From Miscanthus floridulus (lineage: Eukaryota; Streptophyta; Magnoliopsida; Poales; Poaceae), in NCBI RefSeq assembly GCF_019320115.1, contig NC_089585.1, positions 145,854,309 through 145,918,308 on the forward strand: DNA of 64,000 nt. The letters are read 5' to 3'. A program made the translations under genes and the position numbers. Positions 10,245-22,450 of this stretch are shown here, piece after piece. Numbering within the stretch: the first letter of the stretch is position 1; the number at the start of each line of letters is the position of its first letter. Under the pieces are notes generated by a model. The model had not been told where the DNA came from. It ran no database searches and saw only the letters and a program-made list of their open reading frames with translations.

Positions 10245-11546
10245 GTTACACTCTCTGATGGGAGTTAGGACAGATGCATGGCACTCGCCGATGCCCAAGA
10301 TGACGATAGAGATGCAGAGAAAGCCGATCAAGCATCTGAACATGCAACCCAAAAAATTGAATCATAGGTCCGGAGGCTCGCCTTTCGTGTTTCTTTTTTG
10401 TTGCCAGCATGCTTAGAATATGGATACGTGTGCCTGGGCCATGTCAACTTAGTGCCTTGTCAAGTCGTCAGGGATCATGTCCAGTGGTGTCGAGTGCTTT
10501 ATTATTGGACAGAGGACAGTCCATGTGTGTCTATAGTGCCGTTATTTTCGCTAAAAAACCAGTTAAAACACTATTCGACTGATCTGAGAGAAAATTACTG
10601 TTCCGATTAAAAAAATAAGCTGAAAAGTACGGATCAGAAGAGAAACGGATCGGCCAGAGTCGACGCCTAAAGAAGACGGGAAAAAGGGTTTCTGAGTGTC
10701 CTTTACGTGATTAGATGAGCGAAGCTTCGAATCGAAAGCAGTGGCAAACAAAAAAAAAAAAAACCGGTTACAGCTCCTGAAACATCCTCAAGGAAACAAG
10801 CTTGTCTGTAGCTGTAGCTGTAGCGATCGGACGATGTGGAATTCTAGTTTGTCAAAAAAAAAAAAATTGCGTGTGTGGTTGGAGCTAGTAGACGGCGAGC
10901 ATCTCAGTATTTCCACTCGTCGGGACTTGTCATGCGAGAAGCGAGGGGTACATTTAATCGGCTAATCGTTGATTCAATCAACGTAGTATATTATTTCTTG
11001 GAGTATCGTATACGTACTCGGTCGGTAAAAATGAGACCGTGCGCTATGCAGCGTGCTTCTGCAGCCACACCGCACTCTCAAGTCTCTAGAGATGGACGAC
11101 GCTATGCATCGAACATCACTACATCAGAGAGACTGATTTTTTTTTTGGAGAAATGTCAGAGAGACTGATGCGGCTATAACTTACGATTACTTTGGGCTGA
11201 AATTTCGTTAGGAAAAGGAAGCCCAAGAAAAATCAGTAAGTTGTTAGTACCATGGCCCAAAGATATTGGAGTTGGGGAGACACGCGAGAGTTAGTCCAAG
11301 ACGAGACAGGGCTCATGAAAGGCCTGCACGGCCAAGCTCCGAGTCAGACATTCAGGCCGAGCAAGACTGATGGAACTCTGTTTCACTTGTCTGATCACGC
11401 GTATTTCCCCTTTTTCTCACCCAATATAGTATTCTCAGTATTTATTATATATAGGAGGAAACAAACGGAGCTTTCAGATTAAATCTCAAGGTCTATAAAT
11501 CACCACATTAGTCAGAGGGAACAAATCAAAATGTCCGTAACAATAT
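10245..11546. other. intergenic, no supported gene
   Basis: Short open frames here lack family resemblance. A weak match to the GTTCGCT-type MITE family (ACTGTTCCGATT with AAACGGATC) lies at about 10545-10660. Poly-A runs occur near 10747 and 10856. Nothing else is recognised. Confidence 0.4.
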
Positions 11547-11972
11547 ATTGATAAAGGAAAAAGTCTACGTAACCCCCGGACCCTTGTCCTATGCCTAATT
11601 CACCCTGAACTATAAAACCGTATATCAAGCACCTTAAATTTCTCCAAACCAGTTATTTAACCCCTTTTAGTAGTTTTGGTCCTTGGTTTTGCTGACATGG
11701 CAGTTCAAGCTGGTTCACCTTGACACGTTGACGCTCAGGCCTCAGGCCACGCAGCTCGCCACCGCAACAACAGCCATGCCGCAACCGGTCTGTCGCCGTG
11801 CCCCCTCCCTATCTCCCGTTTCTCGCTCCTGAGGCCAGCCGCATGGCAGATGATAGCACCGCGCATGCAGCCGTTGCCCCTCATGGCCACCAGCTCGTTG
11901 CCATCTCCGGACGTCATTGCCAGTGCGTTGTCGCCCACTAGCATAATTGCATAGGCCTCCCTCGAGAGCGTC

Positions 11973-12066
11973 GGCCCTGTTCGCTTGTCTTTTCAGTGTT
12001 TTTCTCTCATAACAGATCAACGTTCAATACTTTTCGACTTGTTTTTTTCAGCGAAGCGAAGAGGGC
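11973..12066. mobile_element. small MITE, GGCCCTGTTCGCTT / AAGCGAAGAGGGCC ends
   Basis: A 94-bp element with 14-bp imperfect terminal inverted repeats lies inside the MULE. It has the TTTTCAGTGTTTTTCTCTC core shared by other copies in the window. Confidence 0.7.
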
Positions 12067-12966
12067 CTCCGAGCTACCTTGAGTGCGCCGAGGTCGAGCA
12101 CGCTACACTTGCCAGGCATAACGCCCCAGTGGGTGCTCCAATTCGGCGCCTTCATCGTCCTCTGCGGAATGCGGTGTGCGGCCTCGTTGCATGCAGAATG
12201 CTGCTGGGCGCCGGCTCTCGACACCTAAGCTGCCTCGCGTTGATGGACCTCCGTACGTTATCGGTGGAGCTTCCGCGGAGCGCCTGGGTTTGAGTTGCGG
12301 GGTTTGGGCGTTTGGCCTTCCCCGGGGCCGTAGCTAGGTGGGCGTCATAACTCATACGCTGATATGCGCCCCCTCCGCAGAGTAAACGTATTTGAACTTT
12401 TGGCGAGTAGTAGAGTACACATGTAGTACAGTACACGACTCGTTGCATGTGTATCCCTATCACCGAAGCTCTAGCTTGCTTCCTTACATCAGGTACACAC
12501 GTGATAGGGTTCATGCACAGCTTGCTCCATCTTCTCCCATTAAACAGAAGACATAAAAGCCAGAGCAATTTGCTAGGTTCCTTCGTCGCTATCTTCTTGC
12601 CTCTCCAAAGAGCACAGATTATGCATGCACACGGGCAGTAAAAGCTTCATTTGCTTCTTTGTTGTTTTCTAAATATTTTGCATGGACACCGGGGCCGGAT
12701 TCAGTGGCGGAGCCAGAAAATATATACAACGGGACTGAACAAAATATATAGTACAATATGAATTTCAAAATATATATAGGGATCAACCGTATACTGTATA
12801 TACCACTAAAATTATCACTAACTATGCTTACATCAAATTTGTATAATGTAAAAATCTTGATGGTTTTATTGATACTTGAAATATCATGGCAAATAAAAAA
12901 TGTTAAAGGTACTCACGTGTTTTTAGTTAACACTAGTACTCTAGATGTATGGATTATTCCATCCAA

Positions 12967-13104
12967 GGTCCCGTTCGCTTGTCTTAAAAATGGCTTGTTC
13001 GGCTTCTTTTTTCAGCCGGAACAGTGTTTTTCTTTCACAACAATTCAGCCGGAACAGTATTTTTCAGCCAGTTTCAGCCAAGTTTCAGACCAGCGAACGG
13101 GGCC
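12967..13104. mobile_element. small MITE, GTTCGCT family
   Basis: It starts GGTCCCGTTCGCTTG and ends CAGCGAACGGGGCC. The inner GCCGGAACAGT and TTTCAGCCA motifs repeat as in other copies. Confidence 0.8.
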
Positions 13105-14103
13105 AAAGTCATCATTTGCAATCTCCATTGCTAACGCCCTCGACTGCTAAAGCCCGCAAGTCTGTAGGGTAGTGTTTGGTTGACAAACAAGATGGAGTAG
13201 GATGGTCCAAACTCTGATACGTGGGACGGGATGATCCTCATTTTTTGTTTGGTTAGTTACGAATGGGATCAACCTATTTTCTGTTTGGTCTAGACACAAA
13301 AGGTGGGATCAGTTACTGACATGTGGGCCCTATTTGTCAGTTTTTATTTTTTATTTTTTTCCAACTCCTCTCCATGTCTCTTTCCATCGACCGCAGCCGC
13401 CCAAAGTCACCCACCGCGCCTCGTGCTCACTGCGTGCCGCCCTGCGCCTCCTCCTCTGCCACGTGCTGCCCCGCGCCCCTCCACCGGTGAGATAAGCCAT
13501 GGCCCCTGCTGGCCCCCTTCCCTCCGCCACTGCCCAGATTATACATTCATACACGCACACACCGGAGCCACCATGGACGTCGCGCCTCTCTTCATTCCCC
13601 TTTCACTCTTTGCGCCGCCAGCGCCGGCCCCGCATTTGAGCAAGCGCCACCGGCGGCTGGCCTGCAGCTCGGTCCCAGCCTATCGACGTCGCCGCCGAAG
13701 CTGTTGCCGCCGGCTCTTAGGTCGTCCGCTGCCCCTTTCCTCCCTTTCCCGTCCCTCTGCTAGCGCCCGTGCAAGAATCTGCTAAGCCTGCTCAGGCCGC
13801 CGTTATACGCCGCCACATGTAGATGGCGTGTGTGCATCTGGTTCCCTTCCTATGACGCATGGGCCCAAACATCAACGTGTCTAGGTGAGCCAGCTTGGAC
13901 TGCCACATCAACAAAACCGGGAGCCAAAACCACTAGAAGGGGTTAAATAACTCGTTTGAAGAAGTTTAGGGTGCTCGATACATGGTTTTATAGTTCAGGG
14001 GTGAATTAGACATAGGAGCAAAGGGCAGGGGGCTAAGTAGCCTTTTTCTATTGATAAATTAGCCACCATTCTCGTTATGCAAATAATTAAACCCAAAATG
14101 CTA

Positions 14104-14240
14104 CTCCCTCCATTTCAAATTATAAGTCGTTTGGACTATTTTGGTATATAGATTTTGCTATGTATTTAGATACAACGAATGTCTAGATACATAGTAAAAT
14201 GGATATACCAAAAAATCAAAGCGACTTATAATTTAGAACG
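14104..14240. mobile_element. Stowaway-like MITE
   Basis: It starts CTCCCTCCATTTCAAATTAT and ends with the inverse (AAGCGACTTATAATTTAGAA). It is a short palindromic element flanked by TA, as is usual for Tc1/Mariner MITEs. Confidence 0.75.
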
Positions 14241-14520
14241 GTACTCCCTCCGTCCTAAAATTTTTCATATAGATTAAGAACGTGGGCAAAGGATACATGT
14301 GCCCTCATCTCCATTCTTTTCTCGGAGAGTATCTTCTGGATTTGGTAGTTATCACTTGCACTAAGATTTTGTAGGTGTTTCATATTTTTATATAATGTTA
14401 TATTTTAGGATAAATTTTAAACCCCCTAAAGTTATTTATTTTGGGTTGGAGTGAGTATTTTGTATCTATAAGTATCCATTCTATATCTATATCTATCTAT
14501 CTATCCATCCAGCCATGGAT

Positions 14521-14783
14521 CTACTCCCTCCGTCCACAAAAGGATGCAACTACGTGTTGTGTGCCAGCAAAAGTAGTTCACGTTTGACTAAATTTCTAAT
14601 AAATAGTATTCACATTTACGGCTCCAAAATAATTTATTATAAAAATACATTTCATAATTAACCTAATGATATTTATTTGATATCATAAATATTGATACTT
14701 TTTTATCTATAATTGATTGAATTTAAGATATAAAACCATGATACTGTGCTAGAATTGTATTCTTTTCTGGAAGGAGGGAGTAC
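14521..14783. mobile_element. Stowaway-like MITE
   Basis: Its ends are CTACTCCCTCCGTCC and GGAAGGAGGGAGTAC, about 260 bp apart. The duplicate copy in unit 2 is at about 17585-17848 with decayed ends. Confidence 0.75.
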
Positions 14784-15282
14784 TAATCAATGAAATTCTC
14801 ACACTAGCCATAGAAGAACAAAACATCTAGCCATTAACTTTCATGAGATTGAATTATAGCAGCTCGGATTTAACTAGAGAGGCCATCTATTTGTTCCATG
14901 TCACATGTATAATTTAAAGCTAATCATTGTTCAAGAAAAAAATTGCCACATACGCTACTACACAAAACCACATTTATTAAAAAAAAAGTGTTACATTTAC
15001 AAAATCAAATAGGTAAACTATGAAACCACATTTCATAAGATATCTAATGACACTAATTTTATTTTGTAAATATTATTATTGTTTCTAAAAAAACTCGATC
15101 AAACTTGACTTTAAATAACCCGTTTGAAGAAGTTTAGGGTGCTCGATACATGGTTTTATAGTTCAGGGTGTGAATTAGACATAGGAGCAAAGGCCAGGGG
15201 GCTAAGTAGACTTTTTTCTATTGATAAATTAGCCACCATTCTCGTTATGCAAATAATGAAACCCAAAATGCTACTCCCTCTG

Positions 15283-17210
15283 TGAAAGGTCCTAATATGG
15301 CTAGAGGGGGGGTGAATAGCCTATTTAAAAATCTACAAATCAACTAGAGCAATTTGATTAGTATGACAAATAGCAAAATGTAAACTTGCTCTAGCTCTAC
15401 AAGAGTTGCAAGCCACATATCCAATAATTCTAGTTGCAATGATTACTAGGCACACAACTTGCAATGTTACTACTCACTAAGAGCTCTCAATCTTGCTACT
15501 CTAAGAGCTCCACTAGATGAACTTAAAATAACAAAACAAGCTCTCAATTCTAATTACACTAAAGAGCTTGCCATAACTAGTTTGTAAGAATATAAATGAG
15601 TAAGTAGGGTGATTATACCGCCGTGTAGAGGAGTGAACCAATCGTAAGGTGAATATTAAATCAATCACCGGAAGAATACCAAATGGCAAGAGAAAACCAA
15701 TTTTCTTCCGAGGTTCATGTGCTTGCCAACACGCTACGTCCCCGTTGTGTCGACCAACACTTGGTGGTTCGGCGGCTAAGAGGTGTTGCATAAACCTCGT
15801 CCACACAATTTGGACACCACAAGAACCTACCCACAAGTGAGGTAACTCAATGACACGAGAAATCCACTAGAGTTACCTTTCGGCGCTCCGTCGGGAAATG
15901 TATAAATCCCCTCATAATCATCGAAGATGGCCACGAACAATCACCGACTCGTGCCAATCCTCCTCCGCTGCACCAAGCCGTCTAGGTGGTGGCAACCACC
16001 AAGAGAAACAAGTGAATCCCGCAACAAAACACGAACACCAAGTGCCTCTAGATGCAATCACTCAAGCAATGCACTTGGATTCTCTCCCAATCTCACAATG
16101 ATGATGAAACAATGATGGAGATAAGTGGGAGGGCTTTGGCTAAGCTCACAAGGTTGCTATGTCAATGCAAAATGGCCAAGAGAGTGAGCTTGAGCTGTCC
16201 ATGGGGCTTAAATAGAAGCCCCCACGAAATAGAGCCATTGTACCCCTTCACTGGGCACAACACGGGGTGGCCGAACACTCCGATCAGTTCGACCGGACGC
16301 AGGACCCTAGCATCTGGTCGCCCGATGTTTGCCACGTGTCATCGGCTTCAAATGTCGCCCGATCTCAACGGTCAAGTGATGACCGGACGCGTCAGTTAGA
16401 AAGTGACCGGACGCAGGACCCCAGCGTTCGGTCGTTTCCAGTAAGGTTCCAAACGTGAAATTTCACGACCGGACGCGTCCGGTCATGCTCGACCGGACTC
16501 ACTCGGCGTCCGGTCACTCAACGTTTCTTCTGTGCGCCTCACGTCAGCGTACGTCAGCACTGACCGGACTCAGACCATGAGCGTCCGGTCAGTTTACACG
16601 CCAGTGTCCGGTCACAAGACCGAGATCGTGTGCTTACTGCTGTCACTGACCGGACTCTGAACCCAGCGTCCGGTCACTCTGTGAACCCCTGTCTTTTCTA
16701 TATAGGGCGCCGGTGGCACCGTCGGATTGTCCGCGCGCACTCCGCCGGTGAAGTTTCTAACCCTTGCTCAAATGTGCCAACCACCAAGTGTATCACCTTG
16801 TGCACATGTGTTAGCATATTTTCACAAGCATTTTCAAGGATGTTAGCACTCCACTAGATCCTAAATGCATATGAAATGAGTTAGAGTATCTAGTGGCACT
16901 TTGATAACCACGTTTCAATACGAGTTTCACCCCTCTTAATAGTACGACTATCTAACCTAAATGTGATCACACTCGCTAAGTGTCTTGATCACCGAAACAA
17001 AATGGCTCCTACTATTTATACCTTTGCCTTGAGCCTTTTGCTTTTCTCTTTCTTCTTTTCAAGTTCAAGCATTTGATCATCATCATGCCATCACCATCGT
17101 CATGATCTTCGCCATTACTTCATCACCTGAAGTAGTGCCACCTATCTCATAATCACTTTGATAAACTAGGTTAGCACTTAGGGTTTCATCAATTAACCAA
17201 AACTAAACTA
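15283..17210. mobile_element. TGAAAGG element, copy 1 (class uncertain)
   Basis: It starts TGAAAGGTCCTAATATGGCT. Its expected end (as in copy 2: CCAAACTAGAGCTTTCA) is cut off here. The middle (about 16285-16690) is packed with GACCGGACGC and its inverse GCGTCCGGTC. There is no coding frame with a recognisable domain. It may be a non-autonomous DNA element. TG...CA ends would also fit a solo LTR, though the long inverted-motif cluster and the imperfect 10-bp flanking repeat of copy 2 argue against that. Confidence 0.65.
16285..16690. repeat. cluster of GACCGGACGC / GCGTCCGGTC inverted motifs
   Basis: At least a dozen copies of the decamer or near variants in both orientations lie within 400 bp, often as facing pairs with a 5-20 base gap that could form hairpins. 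The same cluster occurs in copy 2 at 25500-25910. It may be a protein-binding array; I know of no assigned function. Confidence 0.8.
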
Positions 17211-18176
17211 GATTTTGCTATGTATCTAGATACAACGAATGTCTATATACATAGTAAAATGGATGTACCAAAAAATCAAAGCGACTTATAATTTGGAACG
17301 GTACTCCCTCCGTCCTAAAAATTTTCATATAGATTAAGAACGTGGGCAAAGGATACATGTGCCCTCATCTCCATTCTTTTCTCGGAGAATATCTTCTGGA
17401 TTTGGTAGTTATCACTTGCACTAAGATTTTGTAGGTGTTCCATATTTATATATAATGTTATATTTTAGGATAAATTTTAAACCCCCGAAAGTTATTTATT
17501 TTGGGTTGGAGTGAGTATTTTGTATCTATAAGTATCCATTCTATATTTATATCTATCTATCTATCCATCCATCCATCCATGGATCTACTCCCTCCGGCCA
17601 GAAAAGGATGCAACTACGTGTTGCGTGCCAGCAAAAGTAGTTCACGTTTGACCAAATTTCTAATAAATAGTATTCACATTTACGGCTCCAAAATAATTTA
17701 TTATAAAAATACATTTCATAATTAACCTAATGATATTTATTTGATATCATAAATATTGATATTTTTTTATCTATAATTGATCAAATTTAAGATACAAAAC
17801 CATGATACTGTGCTAGAATTGCATTCTTTTCTGGACGCAGGGAGTACTAATCAATGAAATTCTCACACTAGCCATAGAAGAACAAAACATCTGGCCATTA
17901 ACTTTCATGAGATTGAATTATAGCAGCTCGGATTTAACTAGAGAGGCCATCTATTTGTTCCATGTCACATGTATAATTTAAAGCTAATCATTGTTCAAGA
18001 AAAAAATTGCCACATATGCTACTACACAAAACCACATTTATTAAAAAAAAAGTGTTACATTTACAAAATCAAATAGGTAAACTATGAAACCACATTTCAT
18101 AAGATATCTAACGACACTAATTTTATTTTGTAAATATTATTATTGTTTCTAAAAAAACCCCGATCAAACTTGACTT

Positions 18177-21100
18177 AAACAGCTCAAGGCCCCTTATATT
18201 TCATCGGCATGGAGCTGAGAGTAAATAAATACAAGCAGACATTATTGACATTTGCCAAATTCAATTACTAGAAACTTATTAAGTTGCGCACATTCATTGC
18301 CACAAATTACATTAAACATATACGAACGTGTTTCCTGCCTTTAAAATAACATCTCAACAAATTTCATTTTTTTACGCCAAAATATGAACCAGTAATAATT
18401 TAATAGCTCAAATTTGAGTCATAAATAACCAAACCACATATGGGTCGAGGGCTTGGTTGTTGACTTGTATGGGGAATTGGGGATCACATCCTCACAGGAG
18501 AAGTGGTGCTAAAAGCGGCAAACCAGATGCATCGGTGAGCACAGTGAAGGACAGGAAAATTGGCACGCACGGTTGTTGCCCCAGCTTGGAATGCTTCGTG
18601 ATCTTGATGTTTGATCCATGCACGCGTATCGCATGGGCATGACCGCGACCACGGACCAGAACTTCACGGGCACCCAAACTACCAAACCGCGCATGACGTC
18701 ATGAGGCTGAACCTGAAGCCAGCACCAACTGGCAGCTGCGTACCAACGGGACCGGACCAATCGCAAACCTGCTGCAGTGCTGCTGCTACCCGCAAACCTA
18801 CGCAGGCAGCCAAAGTGTCTGCTGAAACCTATGCGAGCGCCGAGGAGCAGGGAGTCGACCGACGGCTGAAACTGAGACGAGAACCCGTCTATTCTTGCAT
18901 ATTCTGGCGGATGATGAAGGCTAATCATGGACATGCTTCGTGCATCCGGGTCCAGCCCCGTGGGCCGTGGTCCAGGGCTGCTTGCCGCCCGCATGGCGGC
19001 GGAGGCGGCCGCGTGCCCGCGTCGCCTGCCGAAGCAGGACGCGCGAACCACCCCGAGTTGTTTTTGTCCACGAGACCACGATCAGGCTTCACCCCGGGAT
19101 AGCAAGCGCAGAACAGGATCGAAGGGGCTGGTCTCTTCTTCTTCCTCTCTCTCTTTCTTCTTTCCTCCACCTCTTCTTCTTTCTCACCCTCTCCATATAT
19201 TTACATTGATGCACCAGCTGTAGGGGAGGGCTGGAGCCCCCTAGATCGGCCAAGCGCAGGTAGCCAGTTCCTGTTGCGTCCGTCAACAGCTGGTCCATCG
19301 TCGTGACGGTGAGCTCGTGATTTGCCGGCCTCAGGCTCTGCTTTGTGCCGTGATGGCTACATGGCACATTCCAAAACGAAAAAAATATCGCAAGTTATAC
19401 ACAGGGCCCCGTTCGCTGAAACTGACTGATTCTGTGAGAAGGAATACTGTAGCGGCTGGTTGATGAACAGTATTTTACCGGGAGGAGCAGCCGGCTGATC
19501 TGGAAAAACCAGACCAGCGAACGCAGAAGATTGGAAGTCCTGTTGTGCCGCGCGGAATCTTCTTGACTGAGCATTTTGTTCTCACGCTCGGTTGGTTCAA
19601 ACGTCCGAGACAAGTCTGCACATACGTACATATAGTCTTTTGATACGGTAGTAGTAGTCCACTCTGCTCCATAAACAGTCACGAAATGCTCCCAAAATTA
19701 ACATGGTACATTTAGGTTAAGCCGAGAAAAAATACCGAGAGAGAAGAAAAAAAAAAACCGGTGGAGCAATGAAAATTCCTCACGATTCCATTTGATTAGT
19801 GGCGTTTGCTGCAGCAGTCGCTCTCTGATTTGAACCGAGCCAACCAACTCTGCAGGTTGCGTCCACGGGCAAGCCCCCAAATCAACGACCGAAACCAAAC
19901 AAATCGTCTGAATGCAGGCCGGGCTTCCAAGCCAAGGCAGGACAAGCTTCGATCTATTAAAAGTCTATAAAACCAAATAAAGCTGCACTGCCGTCGCAGG
20001 AACGTCGCTGTAAGCCTGTAATAGGCCGTGGAGGTTTTGGACGATGCAAATAACCTTCTGGTAGGTGGCCAAATAGCTTCCATGAACAACCAAAAATAAT
20101 GCCGTTTGGGTCGCAGTGCCAGTGGGTCACATGATACGAGGAACAGGAGGCACAAAATGAGTAAATGTCAAATCTCTTTGGCGAGAGTGGTCACTGAGTG
20201 GCCTGCAACGCAAGACGCAACAGGCTTGTCATTGGGGGAGGGTGTACTGACTGTACTGTGAGGCAACCCAATGAGATTTGACAGGAGTTCAGCTACCAAT
20301 GATGGCGTTAGATCCTCGAAGCGTTGCGGTCCAATGAAACGTAGGCGTGGAACTTCCAACAGCGATCTCTGGTTATGGTCGGTTCAGAGTGTTCGATCAG
20401 CTAAGCTAGCTGCTACTCCCTGTATTCCTTCTAGTCTGTTATTTTGTCTGAAAATATCATATGCATTACCTGAAGGCTGAAAAGTCTTGAACCGAATAAG
20501 GACCACGGACGGAACGGAAGAAGATGAGCAGAAGCAGAGGAAAAAATGCTTATTGCTTAGGGCACATCCCTTTCTCTTTCTCCGGTACGGTACCACAGCC
20601 AAAGCCACGCCCCATGGCGATGGCCTATGGCCTACTACGAGGGTGTGGTGCTGCCTTGCTGTCCAGTCGAAAAGGATGCCGCAACCGCGCACTTCGATTT
20701 CAGCTAATGTCGCATGAGTCCAGTCCAGTCGTGAATGAATATGAATCTACGTCGCTCGCACTCTGTTCCCCCTCGAATTCGCTTTCTTATGGTTGCGGCT
20801 GCCTTTTGCGTAGCCAGCCTGCGCTGCGAAACACCCGCGAGTTGGTCGTGCAACGAGGACGAGCCAATGCCAGTGCTCCGGAATCTAGACATGGTGTGTT
20901 TCGCTGAAGCATGCATGCCCCGGGTTTCAGGCCTGACGAGCAAACACGTTTCCTAATGGGAGCAGAGACAAATGGAGATTATTGGCACATAGGGAGCACT
21001 AATACTCGACGCATATACTAATGTACCGTTACATGATTGGACAGCGACCCTTTTGTTTCGGGATTAATTGGCACTTGGTGGCGGTAGATGGCTCAACGGT

Positions 21101-21429
21101 ACCTTCCATGCCTCACAAGAGAAGCGACAGCGCAGCGGGGAATCACAAGCAATTCTCATTCCATTGTCGCTGACGACTTAGTGGCAATACCCTAAGTTGC
21201 AGAAATGTCGTTAAGTGAAGCACAATAGCACATACTACAAAAGTTGAATCAACTGAAATGCCAACCACTGAATTTTCTTATACAAATGGAGTGCTCCCGT
21301 GGTGATATAAGCACAAATGAAGTGATCTTGTCAAGTATATTAACATCTAGAATACCTAATAGGATCAAGAATCAGGGGTTGAAAAATTTACGGGAGCATA
21401 TAATGGAGTAGTAAACCACACCTCTTTTT
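18177..21429. other. intergenic, no supported gene
   Basis: Several open frames of 60-180 codons occur on both strands and overlap each other; none shows a known domain. A CT-rich tract lies at about 19137-19190, with a TATATTTA string near 19195. One GTTCGCT-family MITE is annotated separately (19405-19523). Confidence 0.45.
19405..19523. mobile_element. small MITE, GTTCGCT family
   Basis: It starts GGCCCCGTTCGCTGAAACTG and ends ACCAGACCAGCGAACG, with inverted ends. There is no coding sequence. Confidence 0.75.
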
Positions 21430-22450
21430 TTTTGCATATGTTGGAGTAAGGTCTAACGATGGATGGTTTTCATCCTATTTGGTGCGAGTGGGTCAAATCA
21501 TTTTTACAAGGAACTAATGTTGGGATAAAGGTAAATGATCAATTGGGATCATATTTTCAAACCAAGAACGGCCTAAGACAAGGTGATCCACTATCCTTTG
21601 TACTATTCAATATAGTAGTAGATATGTTAGCAATCATTTTAGCTAGAGCTAAGGATGATGGTCAAGTGAAAGGGGGTCGTGCCTTGTTTAATTGAAGATG
21701 GCTTGCCTTTTACAATATGTGGGTGATACAATTATTTTATGGGTCATGATATTGAATAGACAAAGAACATGAAGCTACTATTATGTATTTTTGAATAATT
21801 GTTTGGTCTTAAAATTAACTTTCTTAAAAAAATATTATGCTTTCCGAAGGCAGGAGATTGCAAGTCATAATATTCATAATAATTTGGCTACAAAATAGAC
21901 TCATATATCCTTTTCTCTATTTGGGTGTTCAGATGCACTGTAGTAAAGCCAACAACAAAGATTGGAAGACCAGCGAAAGGACATCTAGCTGAGTTGGTTA
22001 GGTGGCTTCAATAGCACTCCTCACGTCTTGGTTCAACTCCCCATGAGAGCGAATTTTCATGCTAGGGTTACAAAAACACCTTGTTGTCCCACACAATGTT
22101 GCTAGTGTGGCTTTTATTAATCTAGACGAGGATTTGGATCCTTTCATGTGGAGTCTTCATAAAAGGTGGCTTTTTCATAGACAAGTCGTATAGTTATATT
22201 GTCAATAACGGTGTTAAGGTTACACAAGAAATTTGAGATTTGAAATTGCCTCTCAAAATAAAATTTATGTGGTACTTCAATGAAAGCGGCATTGTGTGGG
22301 AAATGTGTGCCATACGAAATCATCTCAACAAATTAGAATGATAGTAAATTGTGCCGCTTTTGTAGTAAGTCAGAAACTATATAACATTTTTCTTAATGTT
22401 ATTATGCCAAGCCATGTGATGTACATTTTGTATCGCGCCCAACCTCCACA
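21430..22450 (+). pseudogene. LINE (L1-type) fragment: reverse transcriptase and zf-RVT remnants
   Basis: 21459-21695 encodes the RT finger/palm region with the GLRQGDPLSFVLFNIVVDML signature. The YADD box follows degraded, as a YVGD-like string near 21717-21730. After a SINE insertion, 22140-22440 holds remnants of the C-terminal zf-RVT region (LPLKIKIFMWYF-like, then a Cys pair). Many stops and frameshifts are present. The 5' part and endonuclease are missing. Confidence 0.8.
21979..22105 (+). mobile_element. tRNA-derived SINE
   Basis: It has a Pol III internal promoter: A box TAGCTGAGTTGG (21986-21997) and B box GGTTCAACTCC (22030-22040), 32 bases apart. The tail GAGCGAATTTTCATGCTAGG resembles the body of common grass SINEs. 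It replaces part of the LINE, so a deletion accompanied or followed insertion. The 3' end is approximate. It is not a functional tRNA gene: there is no cloverleaf. Confidence 0.72.

Larger units (their letters stand above)
11556..14049. mobile_element. Mutator-like element (MULE), non-autonomous, possible gene-fragment carrier
   Basis: Long terminal inverted repeats of about 170 bp face each other. The left runs 11556-11730 (GAAAAAGTCTACGTAACCCC, then CTGAACTATAAAACCGTAT); the right is its reverse complement at about 13880-14049. A 9-bp direct repeat ATTGATAAA flanks it exactly (11547-11555 and 14050-14058), the usual Mutator target duplication. There is no transposase. The interior is GC-rich in two blocks (about 11730-12340 and 13380-13800), unlike the AT-rich flanks; this would fit captured host exons, but I recognise no protein. 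Two small GTTCGCT-type MITEs lie inside. Confidence 0.82.
13943..15110. repeat. tandem duplication, unit 1 (about 1.17 kb)
   Basis: The sequence from TTAAATAAC inside the MULE right end to CGATCAAACTTGACTT (15110) is repeated immediately downstream as unit 2. Unit 1 contains two Stowaway-like MITEs (14104-14240, 14521-14783) and a short ATCTATCTATC microsatellite. It is uninterrupted. Confidence 0.88.
15111..18176. repeat. tandem duplication, unit 2, interrupted by a 1.9 kb insertion
   Basis: 15111-15280 and 17211-18176 match unit 1. The 1.9 kb between them is the TGAAAGG element. About 40-50 bases of unit sequence at the right insertion edge, together with the last bases of the element, are missing, so a deletion followed or accompanied the insertion. 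Confidence 0.88.

Noticed and set aside
16285..16690. CRISPR-like repeat array
   Set aside because: Motifs are 10 bases, in both orientations and irregularly spaced, in a plant repeat element.
15283..17210. TGAAAGG element as a solo LTR
   Set aside because: TG...CA ends fit, but the central inverted-motif array, lack of a clear LTR promoter and the likely 10-bp duplication of copy 2 do not; class left open.
18509..19051. 180-codon open frame on the minus strand as a gene
   Set aside because: No recognisable domain, biased composition, overlapped by equal frames on the other strand.
21986..22040. A tRNA gene
   Set aside because: A and B boxes are present, but the sequence cannot fold as a tRNA cloverleaf; a SINE explains it.
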